From DASWED01 sp036394995 (GTDB lineage Bacteria > Actinomycetota > UBA4738 > JACQTL01), in the NCBI GenBank assembly GCA_036394995.1, contig DASWED010000065.1:15552-79551 (forward strand): a stretch of 64,000 nt of DNA, written 5' to 3'. Positions 33,339 to 41,928 of this stretch are shown here, piece by piece. Both the position numbers and the translations under genes were made by a program. Every line of letters begins with the position of its first letter. Position 1 is the stretch's first letter. The notes under the pieces were generated by a model. The model made no database searches. It was not told the DNA's origin and saw nothing but the letters and a program-made list of their open reading frames with translations.

Positions 33339-34904
33339 ATGAACGTCTCGACGCTGCTCTCCGAGCAGGCCGCGAACCGGCCCGACGCCCCCGCGCTGAT
33401 CTTCCGGGGCCGTCCGGTGACGTACGCGCAGCTCGACGACGGGGCCGGCCGGGCCGCGGCGGCCTTCGTGGCCTCCGGGGTCCAACCGGGCGACCGGGTG
33501 GCCCTCATGGTGGGGAACGTGCCGGAGTTCGTCTCGGCTCTGTACGGGATCTGGCGGGCGGGGGCGGTGGCCGTCCCGCTCAACGTCATGCTGACCTCGG
33601 AGGAGGTCGGGTACATGCTGGCCGACGCCGGGGTCCGGGCCGTGGTCACCGAGATGGGCGAGCTCCCCACGATCCTGGCCGTCCGGGACCGGCTGTCGGA
33701 CCTCGACGCCGTCTTCGTGGTGGCCGGCCCGCCCGTCCCGCCGAGGACCGTCTCGTTCGAACACGCGATGGGGCGCCACCAGCCCATCCGGGACGCGACC
33801 GATCCTCCCGACGGCCTGGCCCTCATCCAGTACACGTCCGGGACCACGGCCGACCCCAAGGGCGCGATGCTCGGCCACGACCAGCTCATCGCGAACATGG
33901 ACCAGATGGAGCACGTCCCCTCGATGAAGATCCTGGCCGACGACGTGGTGCTCCTGGTCCTCCCCCTGTTCCACATCTATGCGCTCAACGTGATCCTGGG
34001 GATGTCGATCCGGGGCGGTGCCACCGCGGTGCTGGTGGAGCGGTTCGAGCCCGGCGGGTCCCTCGACCTCATCGAACGCCACGGCGTGACGCTGCTGCCG
34101 GGTGCGCCCCCGATGTACGTCGAATGGCTGGACGAGCCGGAGGGGCGACGGAGCGCGTTCGACTCGGTCCGGATGGCCGTATCCGGGGCCGCGCCCCTGG
34201 CGGCGGAGGTACTCCAGCGGTTCCGGCAGCGGTTCGGCGTGACGATCTGGGACTCGTACGGCTTGACCGAGGCCGGGCCGGCCGTGACGTCGAACGCGGC
34301 GGGGCCCGAGGCCCGTCCGGGCTCGATCGGCCTGCCCATCCCCGGATTGGAGGTGCGGCTGGTCGAGGAGCGCGAGGGCAAGCTGGAGGACGTGGAGGAG
34401 GGGGATCCGGGCGAGATCCTGGTCCGGGGGCCGGCGGTGTTCCGGGGGTACTGGCGGAAGCCGGAGGCCACGGCCACGACGCTCGTCGACGGGTGGCTCC
34501 GCACCGGCGACGTGGCGTACCGCGACGAGGACGGCTACCTGTTCCTGGTGGACCGCACGAAGGACCTCATCATCGTGAGCGGGTTCAACGTGTTCCCGAA
34601 GGAGGTCGAGGAGGCCCTGGCCCGCCTGCCCCAGGTGGCGGAGGCCGCCGTGATCGGGATCCCGGACCCGCGCACCGGGGAGGCCGTGAAGGCCATGGTC
34701 GTGCTGAACGAGGGCGCCACCACGACCCCCGAGAGCCTGGCCGACGGCGTCAGCCAGTTCCTGGCCCGGTTCAAGGTCCCGAAGGAGATCGAGATCGTCT
34801 CCGAGATCCCCCGGCATCCCACGGGCAAGATTCTCCGCCGGGCCCTCCGCGGCGAGGAGGTCCTCGGCGGCACCGGGGACGGGGGCGGGCCGGCAGGCTC
34901 CTGA
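33339..34904 (+). CDS. Long-chain acyl-CoA ligase (AMP-forming)
   Basis: A 521-residue ANL-superfamily ligase that would activate a carboxylic acid as acyl-AMP and then acyl-CoA. The phosphate-binding loop is YTSGTTADPKGAML; VLPLFHIYALN is the A4 region; DSYGLTEAGPAVTSN is the adenine-binding A5 motif; DGWLRTGDVAYRDEDGYLFLVDRTKDLI contains the hinge Asp and Arg; and PRHPTGKILRRALR carries the C-terminal catalytic Lys. The size and FHIYALN pattern fit medium or long-chain fatty acyl substrates (FadD). It stands alone in its strand run, followed by minus-strand genes. Substrate range cannot be read directly. Confidence 0.92.
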   Translation: MNVSTLLSEQAANRPDAPALIFRGRPVTYAQLDDGAGRAAAAFVASGVQPGDRVALMVGNVPEFVSALYGIWRAGAVAVPLNVMLTSEEVGYMLADAGVRAVVTEMGELPTILAVRDRLSDLDAVFVVAGPPVPPRTVSFEHAMGRHQPIRDATDPPDGLALIQYTSGTTADPKGAMLGHDQLIANMDQMEHVPSMKILADDVVLLVLPLFHIYALNVILGMSIRGGATAVLVERFEPGGSLDLIERHGVTLLPGAPPMYVEWLDEPEGRRSAFDSVRMAVSGAAPLAAEVLQRFRQRFGVTIWDSYGLTEAGPAVTSNAAGPEARPGSIGLPIPGLEVRLVEEREGKLEDVEEGDPGEILVRGPAVFRGYWRKPEATATTLVDGWLRTGDVAYRDEDGYLFLVDRTKDLIIVSGFNVFPKEVEEALARLPQVAEAAVIGIPDPRTGEAVKAMVVLNEGATTTPESLADGVSQFLARFKVPKEIEIVSEIPRHPTGKILRRALRGEEVLGGTGDGGGPAGS

Positions 34905-34910
34905 AGGGCC

Positions 34911-35102
34911 TCAGCCTCCGTGGAGGTGGGGGACCGGCAGGGCCTCCCGCAGCTCGATCCGGATGCAGCGGTCGCAGGTGGCCGTGCCGCAGTCGTCCTC
35001 GTCGCAGAACGCGCAGCATTCGATGGCCCGGCCGCAGGCGACGCATCGAACGAACCCCTGCGCGGCCGGGACCTCCGCCAGTTGCGCCGGTTCATGGCTC
35101 AT
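34911..35102 (-). CDS. Small cysteine-rich zinc-ribbon-like protein
   Basis: A 63-residue protein with eight cysteines in about 30 residues: CVACG, ECCAFC, DDC, TCDRC. The spacing suggests two metal sites of the ribbon or treble-clef sort. The ATG (35102) lies within the 3' end of the rhodanese-CBS gene, overlapping by 11 bases, so the two are co-expressed. With a sulfurtransferase upstream, a role in metal or sulfur handling is possible, but I know no family for it. Confidence 0.62.
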   Translation of the reverse strand: MSHEPAQLAEVPAAQGFVRCVACGRAIECCAFCDEDDCGTATCDRCIRIELREALPVPHLHGG

Positions 35103-35814
35103 CGTCGTCGTCTCCGTGCTCGTGGCGCCGGTGCACCTCCAGCGCGGCCCGCGTGGCGTCCTCCCGTCGGAGCACGCCCACCAGGACGCCGTCCGACGTG
35201 GTGACCGTGGCGGTCGACATATCGTGTTCGGTCATGACGTCGGCCATCTCCACGATGCCGACGTGGGGCCGGAACGTGCTGGGCGACCGCATGGCGTCAT
35301 CGATCAGGGCATCGCGGTCCCCGTCCAGCTGCTGCTGCTTGAGCAGGCCCAGGACCACCCGGTGTTCGTTCACCGCGACGCACAGGTCCCATCCGGCCTC
35401 GTCGACCCTGTCGCGGACGTCGCCGAGCCGTTCGTCGAGCCGGCAGGTCGGCACGTCGGCGCGGGCCACGGTCCCCGCCGTGGGGAGGTCGGCCCGGGTC
35501 CCTTCGAACGGCAGGCCGGCGGCCATCCAGTCCTGCTTGCCGCCCACGTAGTCGTACACCTCGGTGAACCCGAAGACCTCGAGCCGCCACGCGGCTCGTG
35601 GGCTCATGTCTCAGGCCGAGTCCCAGCAGTACACGACCACCGGTCGCGCCGGGTCGAGCCGCTTCCGAGCCTCCGCGTCGATCTCGCGCAGCGGAATCCC
35701 GATCGCCCCCGGGAGATGGTCCTCCTCGAACTCCTCGACCGGAAGGACCTCCACCAGCTGCGCGCCCCGGTCCAGGAGCCGCCGAACCGCGTCACGTCCG
35801 ATCTCGCTCGGCAT
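35092..35814 (-). CDS. Rhodanese-CBS protein with in-frame TGA (candidate selenocysteine or nonsense)
   Basis: From ATG 35814 the frame encodes a rhodanese head: VRRLLDRGAQLVEVLPVEEF, EDHLPGAIGIPLREIDAEA, then PVVVYCWDSA, with the active-site Cys in VYC. TGA at 35611-35613 follows, and the same frame resumes at once with DMSPRAAWRLEVFGF and YVGGKQDWMAAGLPFEG, the normal rhodanese C-terminus, then two CBS motifs to 35092. Relatives, as I recall them, have Cys where TGA stands (YCxxxxCDxSPRAA). A 6-bp hairpin with loop CGTGG starts 13 bases after the TGA. Readings are selenocysteine, a TGC/TGT to TGA mutation, or sequencing error; if not decoded, translation could restart at ATG 35607. Total 240 residues if read through. 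Confidence 0.7.
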
Positions 35815-35820
35815 CGCCCG

Positions 35821-35827
35821 TAGGATA
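35821..35827. promoter_or_regulatory. Shared divergent -10 element TAGGATA
   Basis: Only 20 bases separate the two divergent start codons (35814 minus, 35835 plus). The centre holds TAGGATA, which reads TAGGAT on the plus strand and TATCCT on the minus strand, both good -10 boxes. Each would place a start site within a few bases of its ATG, so both genes appear leaderless and share overlapping -10 hexamers. Confidence 0.5.
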
Positions 35828-35834
35828 GCCCCGC

Positions 35835-36575
35835 ATGTGGATCTTCCCGCTGGCGGCGGCTCTGATCGGGCTGGCATTCGCCGTGATGGTCGGCTGGCGG
35901 TTCGTGCGCCGGCATCGCCCGTACCTGGCGGCCTGGGCCGTGGCGCTGCTGATGTTCGCGGCGGCGTCGTTCGCGGCGTTCCTGGGGATCCTGTCCGGTT
36001 GGAACTCTCCGGAGTACCGGGCGTACTGGCTCCTCGGCGCTGTGCTCAACGTGCCGTTCCTCGCCTACGGCGAGCTCCTGCTCCTCGTCCGCGACCGACG
36101 GGTCCGCGCGGTCCTGTTCCTGGTCGTCGTGTTCGGCACGGCGTATGCCTTCAACGTCGTCCGGACCGCCGACGTGAACGTCGCCGCTCTCGGCCAGCAC
36201 CGCCTCCCGCTCGGGAAGGATGTCTTCTTCGTCGGCTACCACCTCGAGGGGACCTGTGTTCACGGGCTGAAATGCTTCCCGCTCCGCAATCCGATGGCCT
36301 ACCGGCTGGCGCAGTACTACTCCTATCCGGCCTACGTGATCCTGGTCGCGGGGGCCGTGTGGTCGGCGTTCCGGATGCGGAGGAAGCCGGAACTGCGGAA
36401 CAGGTTCCTGGGCACGCTCGGGATCGCGGTGGGCGCCACGATCGTGGCGATCGGGTCGGGGGTGGGGGCCGGGCTCGACGTGGTCCCGGTTTTCTCGGTG
36501 GACCTCGCGCTCGGCATCGCCGTGATGTTCTGGGGATTCCTGCGGGCCTCGTCCGCCCCCCGGCAGCCGGCCTGA
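35835..36575 (+). CDS. Multipass membrane protein of unknown function
   Basis: A 246-residue protein with about seven hydrophobic helices: residues 2-20, 33-55, 66-85, 93-110, then a 45-residue loop (DVNVAALGQHRLPLGKDVFF, two Cys in GTCVHGLKC), and helices near 165-185, 195-215 and 220-238. The layout recalls heliorhodopsin-like or seven-helix sensory proteins in count only; I see no retinal Lys motif and do not propose that. Its start is 20 bp from the divergent rhodanese-CBS gene. The two loop cysteines may form a disulfide outside the membrane. Confidence 0.7.
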   Translation: MWIFPLAAALIGLAFAVMVGWRFVRRHRPYLAAWAVALLMFAAASFAAFLGILSGWNSPEYRAYWLLGAVLNVPFLAYGELLLLVRDRRVRAVLFLVVVFGTAYAFNVVRTADVNVAALGQHRLPLGKDVFFVGYHLEGTCVHGLKCFPLRNPMAYRLAQYYSYPAYVILVAGAVWSAFRMRRKPELRNRFLGTLGIAVGATIVAIGSGVGAGLDVVPVFSVDLALGIAVMFWGFLRASSAPRQPA

Positions 36576-36693
36576 GCTTCCCTCGGGCAAATCAGGCAAA
36601 GGTTCCCCGTCCGCGGTGATCCGCGGGGCATGCGGCCGCGAACCTACGGCAGCCGCCGGGATCCACGAGAGACCGCGAGCGTTGGGGGAGGTG

Positions 36694-36780
36694 ATGAACG
36701 AAGCGACCGGCTTGATGTCGGTTGCCTTCCTCCGGCGGCGACTGGTGCCCGTGCCATTCGACGAAAGGGAGTTGCATTGA
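36694..36780 (+). CDS. Candidate 28-residue leader peptide coupled to the DUF4331 gene
   Basis: ATG 36694 opens a 28-codon frame (MNEATGLMSVAFLRRRLVPV, then PFDERELH) that ends with TGA at 36778-36780, overlapping the TTG start (36777-36779) of the DUF4331 gene as TTGA. GGGGGAGG lies two to three bases before the ATG, closer than ideal. Upstream, 36600-36645 can fold as CCGCGG-TGAT-CCGCGG inside GGTTC/GAACC. The peptide may simply couple translation or act as an attenuator. Coding is a prediction only. Confidence 0.4.
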   Translation: MNEATGLMSVAFLRRRLVPVPFDERELH

Positions 36781-38201
36781 AGGTTCGCAAGCGATTCCGC
36801 AGGGCTGCGGTCGTGCTCGGAGCCAGCATGGCGCTCGGAGGGGGCCTGTTCGCGGGCCTTGGGCCGGGCACCGGACTGGCATCCAGCCACCGCGAGGCCC
36901 CTCTGGTGTCGGCCGACCCCCAGGTTGACGGAACGGACCTCTACGCGTTCCGGAGCCCGGACAAGCCGAACAAGATCACGTTCGTCAGCAACTGGATCCC
37001 GTTCGAGGAGCCGGCCGGCGGCCCGAACTTCTTCGCGTGGGCCGACGGCGTGCACTACGACATCAACATCGACAACGACGGGGACGCGAAGCCGGACCTC
37101 ACCTACCGGTGGATCTTCACGAGCCACTACCGGACACCGGGCACGTTCCTGTACAACACGGGCCCGGTCACGGCGATGACCGACGGCACGCTGAACTTCT
37201 ACCAGACGTACGACCTGATCCGGATCAAGCGGGACAACGGCACGCACGTCACCACGCTGGTCGACGACGCGTACTCCGCCCCGTCGGACGTCGGCGAGAC
37301 CTCCATGCCCAACTACGAGGCACTGGCCGACAGCACGATCACGACCTTCGGGCCGAAGCTGAACTCGAAGACGTGGGCCGGCCAGGCGGACGACCCGTTC
37401 TTCCTCGACCTCAGGGTGTTCGACCTCGTCTACGGGTGCGCCCCGCCGTACCCCTGCGCGGCGACCTTCCCCGAGTCGGGCGACGACACCCTCACGGGCT
37501 TCAACGTGAACGCCCTGGTGCTCCAGGTGCCGAAGCGTGCCCTGCGCGGCGACTCGTCGATCATCGGCATCTGGACGACGGCATCCCGGCAGTCGGTTCG
37601 CGTCCAGAACGGCGACGGCACTATCGACTCGAGCGGCGACTTCGTCCAGGTCTCTCGCCTGGGCATGCCCCTCGTGAACGAGGTCGTCGTGCCGGTGAGC
37701 CTGAAGGACTACTTCAACGCCTCGCAGCCCAAGGACGACATCCAGTACCTGGGGGCCGTCCAGGATCCGGAGCTCCCACACGACCTGAACGCCCTGTACG
37801 GGCTGCCGGTGCCGGACTCCGACTCGGGCACGCCCGGCATCCAGCGGTCCGACCTCATCTCGGTGTTCCTCACCGGGCTGGCCGGGCTGAACCAGCCGGC
37901 GGGCGTGCAGGCCAGCGAGATGCTCCGACTGAACATGGACACGCCACTCTGCGCGGACACGTCCAGTTGCAACACGCTCGGCGTGATCGTCGGCGACAAT
38001 CAGGGGTTCCCGAACGGCCGCCGTCTGGACGACGACATCATCGACGCCGCCCTGCGCGTGGTCGAGGGCGTCCTCCTGCCGGGACATCCGGCGATCGTGG
38101 ATGCCCTGGGCGACGGCGTGAACGCGAACGACGTGCCGTTCCAGACCGACTTCCCGTACGTCGCGTACCCGCATCACGGGTCCGACGCGAGCCCCCACTA
38201 G
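36777..38201 (+). CDS. Secreted DUF4331 protein
   Basis: A 474-residue exported protein. A Sec signal (AAVVLGASMALGGGLFAGLGPGTGLA) ends just before SSHREAPL (about residue 38), the conserved opening of DUF4331 proteins. Further family features are DGTDLYAFRSPDKPNKITFVSNWIPFEEP, VHYDINIDNDGDAKPDLTYRW, and NGRRLDDDIIDAALRVV near the C-terminus. The many Asp residues in the INIDNDGDAKPD loop suggest calcium binding. The function of DUF4331 is unknown. The TTG start has GGGAG five bases before it and overlaps a small upstream frame. TPR and NicO-type genes follow, a grouping that suggests metal handling at the surface. Confidence 0.85.
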   Translation: MKVRKRFRRAAVVLGASMALGGGLFAGLGPGTGLASSHREAPLVSADPQVDGTDLYAFRSPDKPNKITFVSNWIPFEEPAGGPNFFAWADGVHYDINIDNDGDAKPDLTYRWIFTSHYRTPGTFLYNTGPVTAMTDGTLNFYQTYDLIRIKRDNGTHVTTLVDDAYSAPSDVGETSMPNYEALADSTITTFGPKLNSKTWAGQADDPFFLDLRVFDLVYGCAPPYPCAATFPESGDDTLTGFNVNALVLQVPKRALRGDSSIIGIWTTASRQSVRVQNGDGTIDSSGDFVQVSRLGMPLVNEVVVPVSLKDYFNASQPKDDIQYLGAVQDPELPHDLNALYGLPVPDSDSGTPGIQRSDLISVFLTGLAGLNQPAGVQASEMLRLNMDTPLCADTSSCNTLGVIVGDNQGFPNGRRLDDDIIDAALRVVEGVLLPGHPAIVDALGDGVNANDVPFQTDFPYVAYPHHGSDASPH

Positions 38202-38223
38202 GGCGAGGGAGGGAATCGAACAC

Positions 38224-39669
38224 ATGGGCGCGATCGGAGGGACCCGGGTCCGGGCTCGCGGCGACGCGAGCCCCGGGCTCGGGCCCGGGCCCTCTGTGCC
38301 CGAGCGGCGGCGGGGGCGGCGGCGGCTGGGGATCACGATCCTCGCCGTGGTGGCCCTCGCAGTGGCCATGCTGGCGGTGGGGGGCCTCGGCCTGTTCGGC
38401 CGGGGCTCCCGGTCGCCCCAGGCGGGGAACGGTTCGGCCGGGCTGGGGAACGACCCCGCTGGCGCCCTGTCCGGCCACCCGGTGATCCGCTCCGGCTCGC
38501 TGCGGCAGGCCATCGACAGCCTCCGGGCCCGGCTGGCGGCCGTTCCGGAGGACTGGGCGGCCTGGGCGGAGCTGGGGCTGGCCTACGTCCAGCAGGCCAG
38601 GGTCACCGCCGACCCGAGCTTCTACCCGAAGGCTCAGGGCGCGCTGCGGCGTTCGCTCGCGCTGCACGCCGAGGGGAACTTCGAGGCCTTCACGGGCGAG
38701 GGGGCCCTGGCGGCGGCCCGACACGACTTCGTCGGCGCCCTGCACTGGGGCGATCGGGCCCGGGACGTGAACCCCTACAACGGCAACGTGTACGGCGTCA
38801 TCGGCGACGCACAGCTGGAGCTCGGGCGGTACCGGGCGGCGTTCGCCACGTTCCAGCACATGGTGGACCTCAAGCCGGACCTGGCCTCGTACGCCCGCGC
38901 GTCGTACGCCCGCGAGCTGCAGGGTGACGTGGAAGGGGCCGCGTCGGTGATGCGGCTGGCGCTGTCCGCGGCCGGAACGCCCCAGGACCGGGCGTTCGCC
39001 GCGTACCAGCTCGGCGAGCTGGCGTTCAACCGGGGCGACCTCGTCGGAGCCGACCACTTCTTCCGGATGGCCGCGGCGTCGGCTCCGGAGTACTTCCCAC
39101 CCCAGGCCGGCCTGGCCCGTCTGGCCTGGGCCCGGGGCGACACGAACGGTGCGATCAAGCAGTTCGGGGACATCGTGGCCCGGTATCCCTCGCCGGAGTA
39201 CGTCATCGCGCTGGGGGATCTGTACACGGTGTCCGGGGAGGCCGCGAAGGCAGGGGAGCAGTACGACCTGGTCCGGGCCGAGGAGCGGCTGTTCCAGGCC
39301 GCCGGGGTGAACGTCGACCTGGAGCTGGCCCTGTTCGACGCCGACCACGGGGACCCGGGCCGGGCCGTGGCGGAGGCGCGGACTGAGTGGGGGCGGCGTC
39401 ACAGCATCCTGGTGGCCGACGCGCTGGCCTGGTCGCTGTACCGCGACGGCCGGGCCGGCGAGGCGTTGCGCTATTCCAGGTTCGCCCGTTCGCTCGGATA
39501 CCGCAGCGCGACCATCCTGTTCCACGCCGGGATGATCGAACGGGCCACGGGGGATGACGCGTCTGCCCGGCGCGACCTCCGGGCAGCGCTCCGGATCAAC
39601 CCGCACTTCTCGATCCTGCACGGCGGGGAGGCCCGCGACGCCCTGGCCGCTCTGGAGGCGTCCTCGTGA
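38224..39669 (+). CDS. Membrane-anchored TPR protein
   Basis: A 481-residue protein with a basic Arg-rich N-terminus, one membrane helix (about 38-58, GITILAVVALAVAMLAVGGLGLF), and roughly ten TPR-like helical hairpins outside: for example WAAWAELGLAYVQQARVTAD, GNVYGVIGDAQLELGRYRAAFATFQ, AFAAYQLGELAFNRGDLVGADHFF and ILVADALAWSLYRDGRAGEALRYS. TPR arrays mediate protein contacts, so it may scaffold the DUF4331 protein and the NicO-type transporter encoded on either side. ATG 38224 has GAGGGAGGG upstream; the stop overlaps the next gene (GTGA). Confidence 0.85.
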   Translation: MGAIGGTRVRARGDASPGLGPGPSVPERRRGRRRLGITILAVVALAVAMLAVGGLGLFGRGSRSPQAGNGSAGLGNDPAGALSGHPVIRSGSLRQAIDSLRARLAAVPEDWAAWAELGLAYVQQARVTADPSFYPKAQGALRRSLALHAEGNFEAFTGEGALAAARHDFVGALHWGDRARDVNPYNGNVYGVIGDAQLELGRYRAAFATFQHMVDLKPDLASYARASYARELQGDVEGAASVMRLALSAAGTPQDRAFAAYQLGELAFNRGDLVGADHFFRMAAASAPEYFPPQAGLARLAWARGDTNGAIKQFGDIVARYPSPEYVIALGDLYTVSGEAAKAGEQYDLVRAEERLFQAAGVNVDLELALFDADHGDPGRAVAEARTEWGRRHSILVADALAWSLYRDGRAGEALRYSRFARSLGYRSATILFHAGMIERATGDDASARRDLRAALRINPHFSILHGGEARDALAALEASS

Positions 39670-41117
39670 GGACGGCCCGCCGCGCGCTGGTGGTCCTGGC
39701 CCTGATGGTGGCCGGGCTGGCACTGATGGGCGGCTCTGCCTCAGCCCATCCCCTCGGCAACTTCACGATCAACACGTTCGACCGGCTGGTGGTCTCGCCC
39801 GGCGAGGTCCGGGTGAACTACGTGCTGGACATGGCCGAGATCCCCACGTTCGAACAGATGCGCGTCATCGACCGGGACGGCGACGGCGCGGCCTCCGCGT
39901 CCGAGCTGGCCGGGTACGCGTCGGCCCGGGCCCGGGAGCTGGGCGCGCGGATCGGGGTCACGGCGGGGGGGCGGCCCGTGCGGCTGTCGGTCCGGTCCGC
40001 CGCGGCCCGGCTGCTCCCCGGACAGGCCGGGCTGCACGTCCTGCGGCTGGAGGCGGTGCTCGGAGGCCCGCTCGCCGGCCGAACCGGGACCCTGACGCTC
40101 GCCGACCGGACGTACGCCGGGCACATCGGATGGCACGAGGTGGTCGCGGTGGGGGCCGGGGGCGCGGTGGTCACCGGGTCCTCTGTACCGACGCGGTCGG
40201 TGAGCCAAGCGCTGTCCAGCTACCCGAAGGACCTGTTGGCGGATCCGCTCGACGTCACCTCGGCGCGGGTCTCGTTCGCCCCGGGGCACTCCGGCGCGGC
40301 GCCGGGCCTGGGCTCCGGCGGCGACGCCGGCCAACGCCCCGGGATCAGCGGGGGGGCGTTCGCCGGGCTGGCCACGTGGACGGGGCTCACGGTGCCGGCC
40401 CTGCTGCTGGCGCTGCTGCTGGCGCTGGCGTTCGGGGCCGGACATGCCCTCCTCCCCGGACACGGCAAGACCCTGATGGCCGCGTACCTGGTGGGGCAGG
40501 GCGGACGCCTCCGGCAGGCTGTCCAGGTTGGGGTGGGCGTGGCGCTGATGCACACCGCCTCGGTCCTGGTCCTGGGCCTGGCCATCTTCGGACTGCAGGT
40601 GGTGGCTCCCGACCGGATCTACCCCTGGATCACCCTGGCCACCGGATTGCTGATCCTGGGGATGGGGACCGCGCTGGTTGTCCTCCGGCTCCGGGAGGCC
40701 CGGCGCCGCGACGCCGGGTCCGCCCACCGCCACGACCATGGGCACGACCACGGCCACGATGACGAGCACGCCCACGACCACCCGCCGGCCGGCCCGGCCC
40801 TGGACAGGCCGCTGTCACGGCGGGGGCTGGCCGGGCTGGCCGTGGCGGGAGGCCTCCTGCCGTCGCCCACGGCGATCGTGGTCCTGCTGGCGACGTTCTC
40901 GGCCCACCGGGCGACGTTCGGCCTGGCGCTCATCCTTGCCTTCAGCGTCGGGATGGCCGCGGCGCTGATCGCAGTGGGGTTCCTGGCGTTCCGGGCACGC
41001 CGCGCTGTTTCCCGGAGGCTGTCCGGCCGCCTGCTGTGGGCCGTGCCGGTGGTGACGGCGCTGGCCATCGCGGTGGTGGGCCTGGTGGTGTCGGTGAAGG
41101 GGGCCGCGGCACTTTGA
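39666..41117 (+). CDS. NicO/HupE-type metal permease with signal peptide and EF-hand
   Basis: A 483-residue protein in two parts. After a signal ending SASAHPLGNF, an outside domain (to about 230) carries an EF-hand-like loop DRDGDGAASASE (69-80). The C-terminal half has six or so helices with GAGHALLPGHGKTLMAAYLVG, the His-rich motif region of the RcnA/NicO nickel-cobalt efflux group, and a His/Asp-rich loop at about 353-373. The second repeat begins LAVAGGLLPSPTAIVVLLATFSAH. Such architecture fits a nickel/cobalt transporter or metal-sensing exporter; direction is unproven. It closes the DUF4331-TPR-NicO operon. Confidence 0.84.
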   Translation: MRTARRALVVLALMVAGLALMGGSASAHPLGNFTINTFDRLVVSPGEVRVNYVLDMAEIPTFEQMRVIDRDGDGAASASELAGYASARARELGARIGVTAGGRPVRLSVRSAAARLLPGQAGLHVLRLEAVLGGPLAGRTGTLTLADRTYAGHIGWHEVVAVGAGGAVVTGSSVPTRSVSQALSSYPKDLLADPLDVTSARVSFAPGHSGAAPGLGSGGDAGQRPGISGGAFAGLATWTGLTVPALLLALLLALAFGAGHALLPGHGKTLMAAYLVGQGGRLRQAVQVGVGVALMHTASVLVLGLAIFGLQVVAPDRIYPWITLATGLLILGMGTALVVLRLREARRRDAGSAHRHDHGHDHGHDDEHAHDHPPAGPALDRPLSRRGLAGLAVAGGLLPSPTAIVVLLATFSAHRATFGLALILAFSVGMAAALIAVGFLAFRARRAVSRRLSGRLLWAVPVVTALAIAVVGLVVSVKGAAAL

Positions 41118-41143
41118 TTTCGTCCCTCGGGACGGGGGATCAA
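41114..41143. terminator. Bidirectional terminator between NicO and RskA genes
   Basis: TTGAT (41114-41118) pairs with ATCAA (41139-41143), and inside lies CGTCCC/GGGACG (41121-41134) with a TC loop. It overlaps the stop codon of the plus-strand NicO gene and lies just beyond the stop of the minus-strand anti-sigma gene, as expected between convergent operons. Confidence 0.55.
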
Positions 41144-41157
41144 GGCGCCAGGAGCGT

Positions 41158-41928
41158 CTACTCCTTGGCGGTGTCCAGCGTGGCCGTCCACCGGTGCGGA
41201 CCCGACGGAACCGGCCCGGGCTGGTCGGAGGTCTCCTCGGTCACCAGGATCCGGTCGAACCGCTGCGGATCGAACTCCAGGAGCACGATCACCAGGCCGT
41301 CCTCCGGAGTGAAGTCGCCGACGTGCCGGTACGACTGGCGATCCCCGAGCCACAGGCGGTACACGGAGCCCGGCGCCGGCGACCGCACGTCGGTGCCGAA
41401 CAGCGCGACCTCGGCCTCCCGGTAGCCCAGCAGCACGGTGCTGGGCGCGGTCGTGCCCTGGAGCGGGATCTTCTTCGCGTCGGGCTGCGCCATCAGGTGG
41501 GTCACCCGGGCCAGGTCGGCCTGGCGGTCGGTGGCGTCGCCCAGCCGGTTGTTCAGCACCGCGTTCCATGCGGTGAGGCCCAGCAGGGCGATGGCGGCGG
41601 CCGCGGTGAGCCAGGATCCCACGCCTCGGCGAGGGGACCGCCGCCGGTTCGACGAGCTGCCGGCGGATGCCGGGATGTCCGGATTCAGCTCCTCGCGCAG
41701 GCGGGGGAGCAGCAGCTCCGGTGGGTTGGCGGGGGGAACGGCCAGGGCCAGGTCGTCGGCCAGCGCCTGGAACTCGGCCAGGACCCGCCGGCATCTGTCG
41801 CACCCCGGGACGTGTTCGGCCAGCAGCCGTTCGGCCTCGCGTTCGTCCTCGCCGTCCAGGCTCCGCAGGACGTGCGCGGCAAGGAGCTCGTCGATGGCCT
41901 GGTGCTGGCCGGGTGTGAGCTCCCTCAT
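41158..41928 (-). CDS. rskA: RskA-family anti-sigma factor
   Basis: A 256-residue protein with an N-terminal zinc-associated anti-sigma domain (HVPGCDRCRRVLAEFQALADDL, about 38-60, lacking one conventional His before the Cys pair in obvious position), a membrane helix at about 107-126 (WLTAAAAIALLGLTAWNAVLN), and a C-terminal RskA domain outside with VYRLWLGDRQSYRHVGDFTPEDG and RILVTEETSDQPGPVPSGP, the usual close of anti-sigma-K proteins. It should hold SigK at the membrane and release it on proteolysis. Its ATG overlaps the sigma stop (ATGA). Confidence 0.9.
   Translation of the reverse strand: MRELTPGQHQAIDELLAAHVLRSLDGEDEREAERLLAEHVPGCDRCRRVLAEFQALADDLALAVPPANPPELLLPRLREELNPDIPASAGSSSNRRRSPRRGVGSWLTAAAAIALLGLTAWNAVLNNRLGDATDRQADLARVTHLMAQPDAKKIPLQGTTAPSTVLLGYREAEVALFGTDVRSPAPGSVYRLWLGDRQSYRHVGDFTPEDGLVIVLLEFDPQRFDRILVTEETSDQPGPVPSGPHRWTATLDTAKE

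Noticed and set aside
35835..36575. Rhodopsin-like identity for the seven-helix protein
   Set aside because: Only the helix count fits; no retinal-binding Lys motif could be placed.
36600..36690. ydaO-type (c-di-AMP) riboswitch before DUF4331
   Set aside because: Only short pieces such as GCCGCGAACC resemble the motif; the conserved CAGCTAA and the GGGGGACCC regions are missing.
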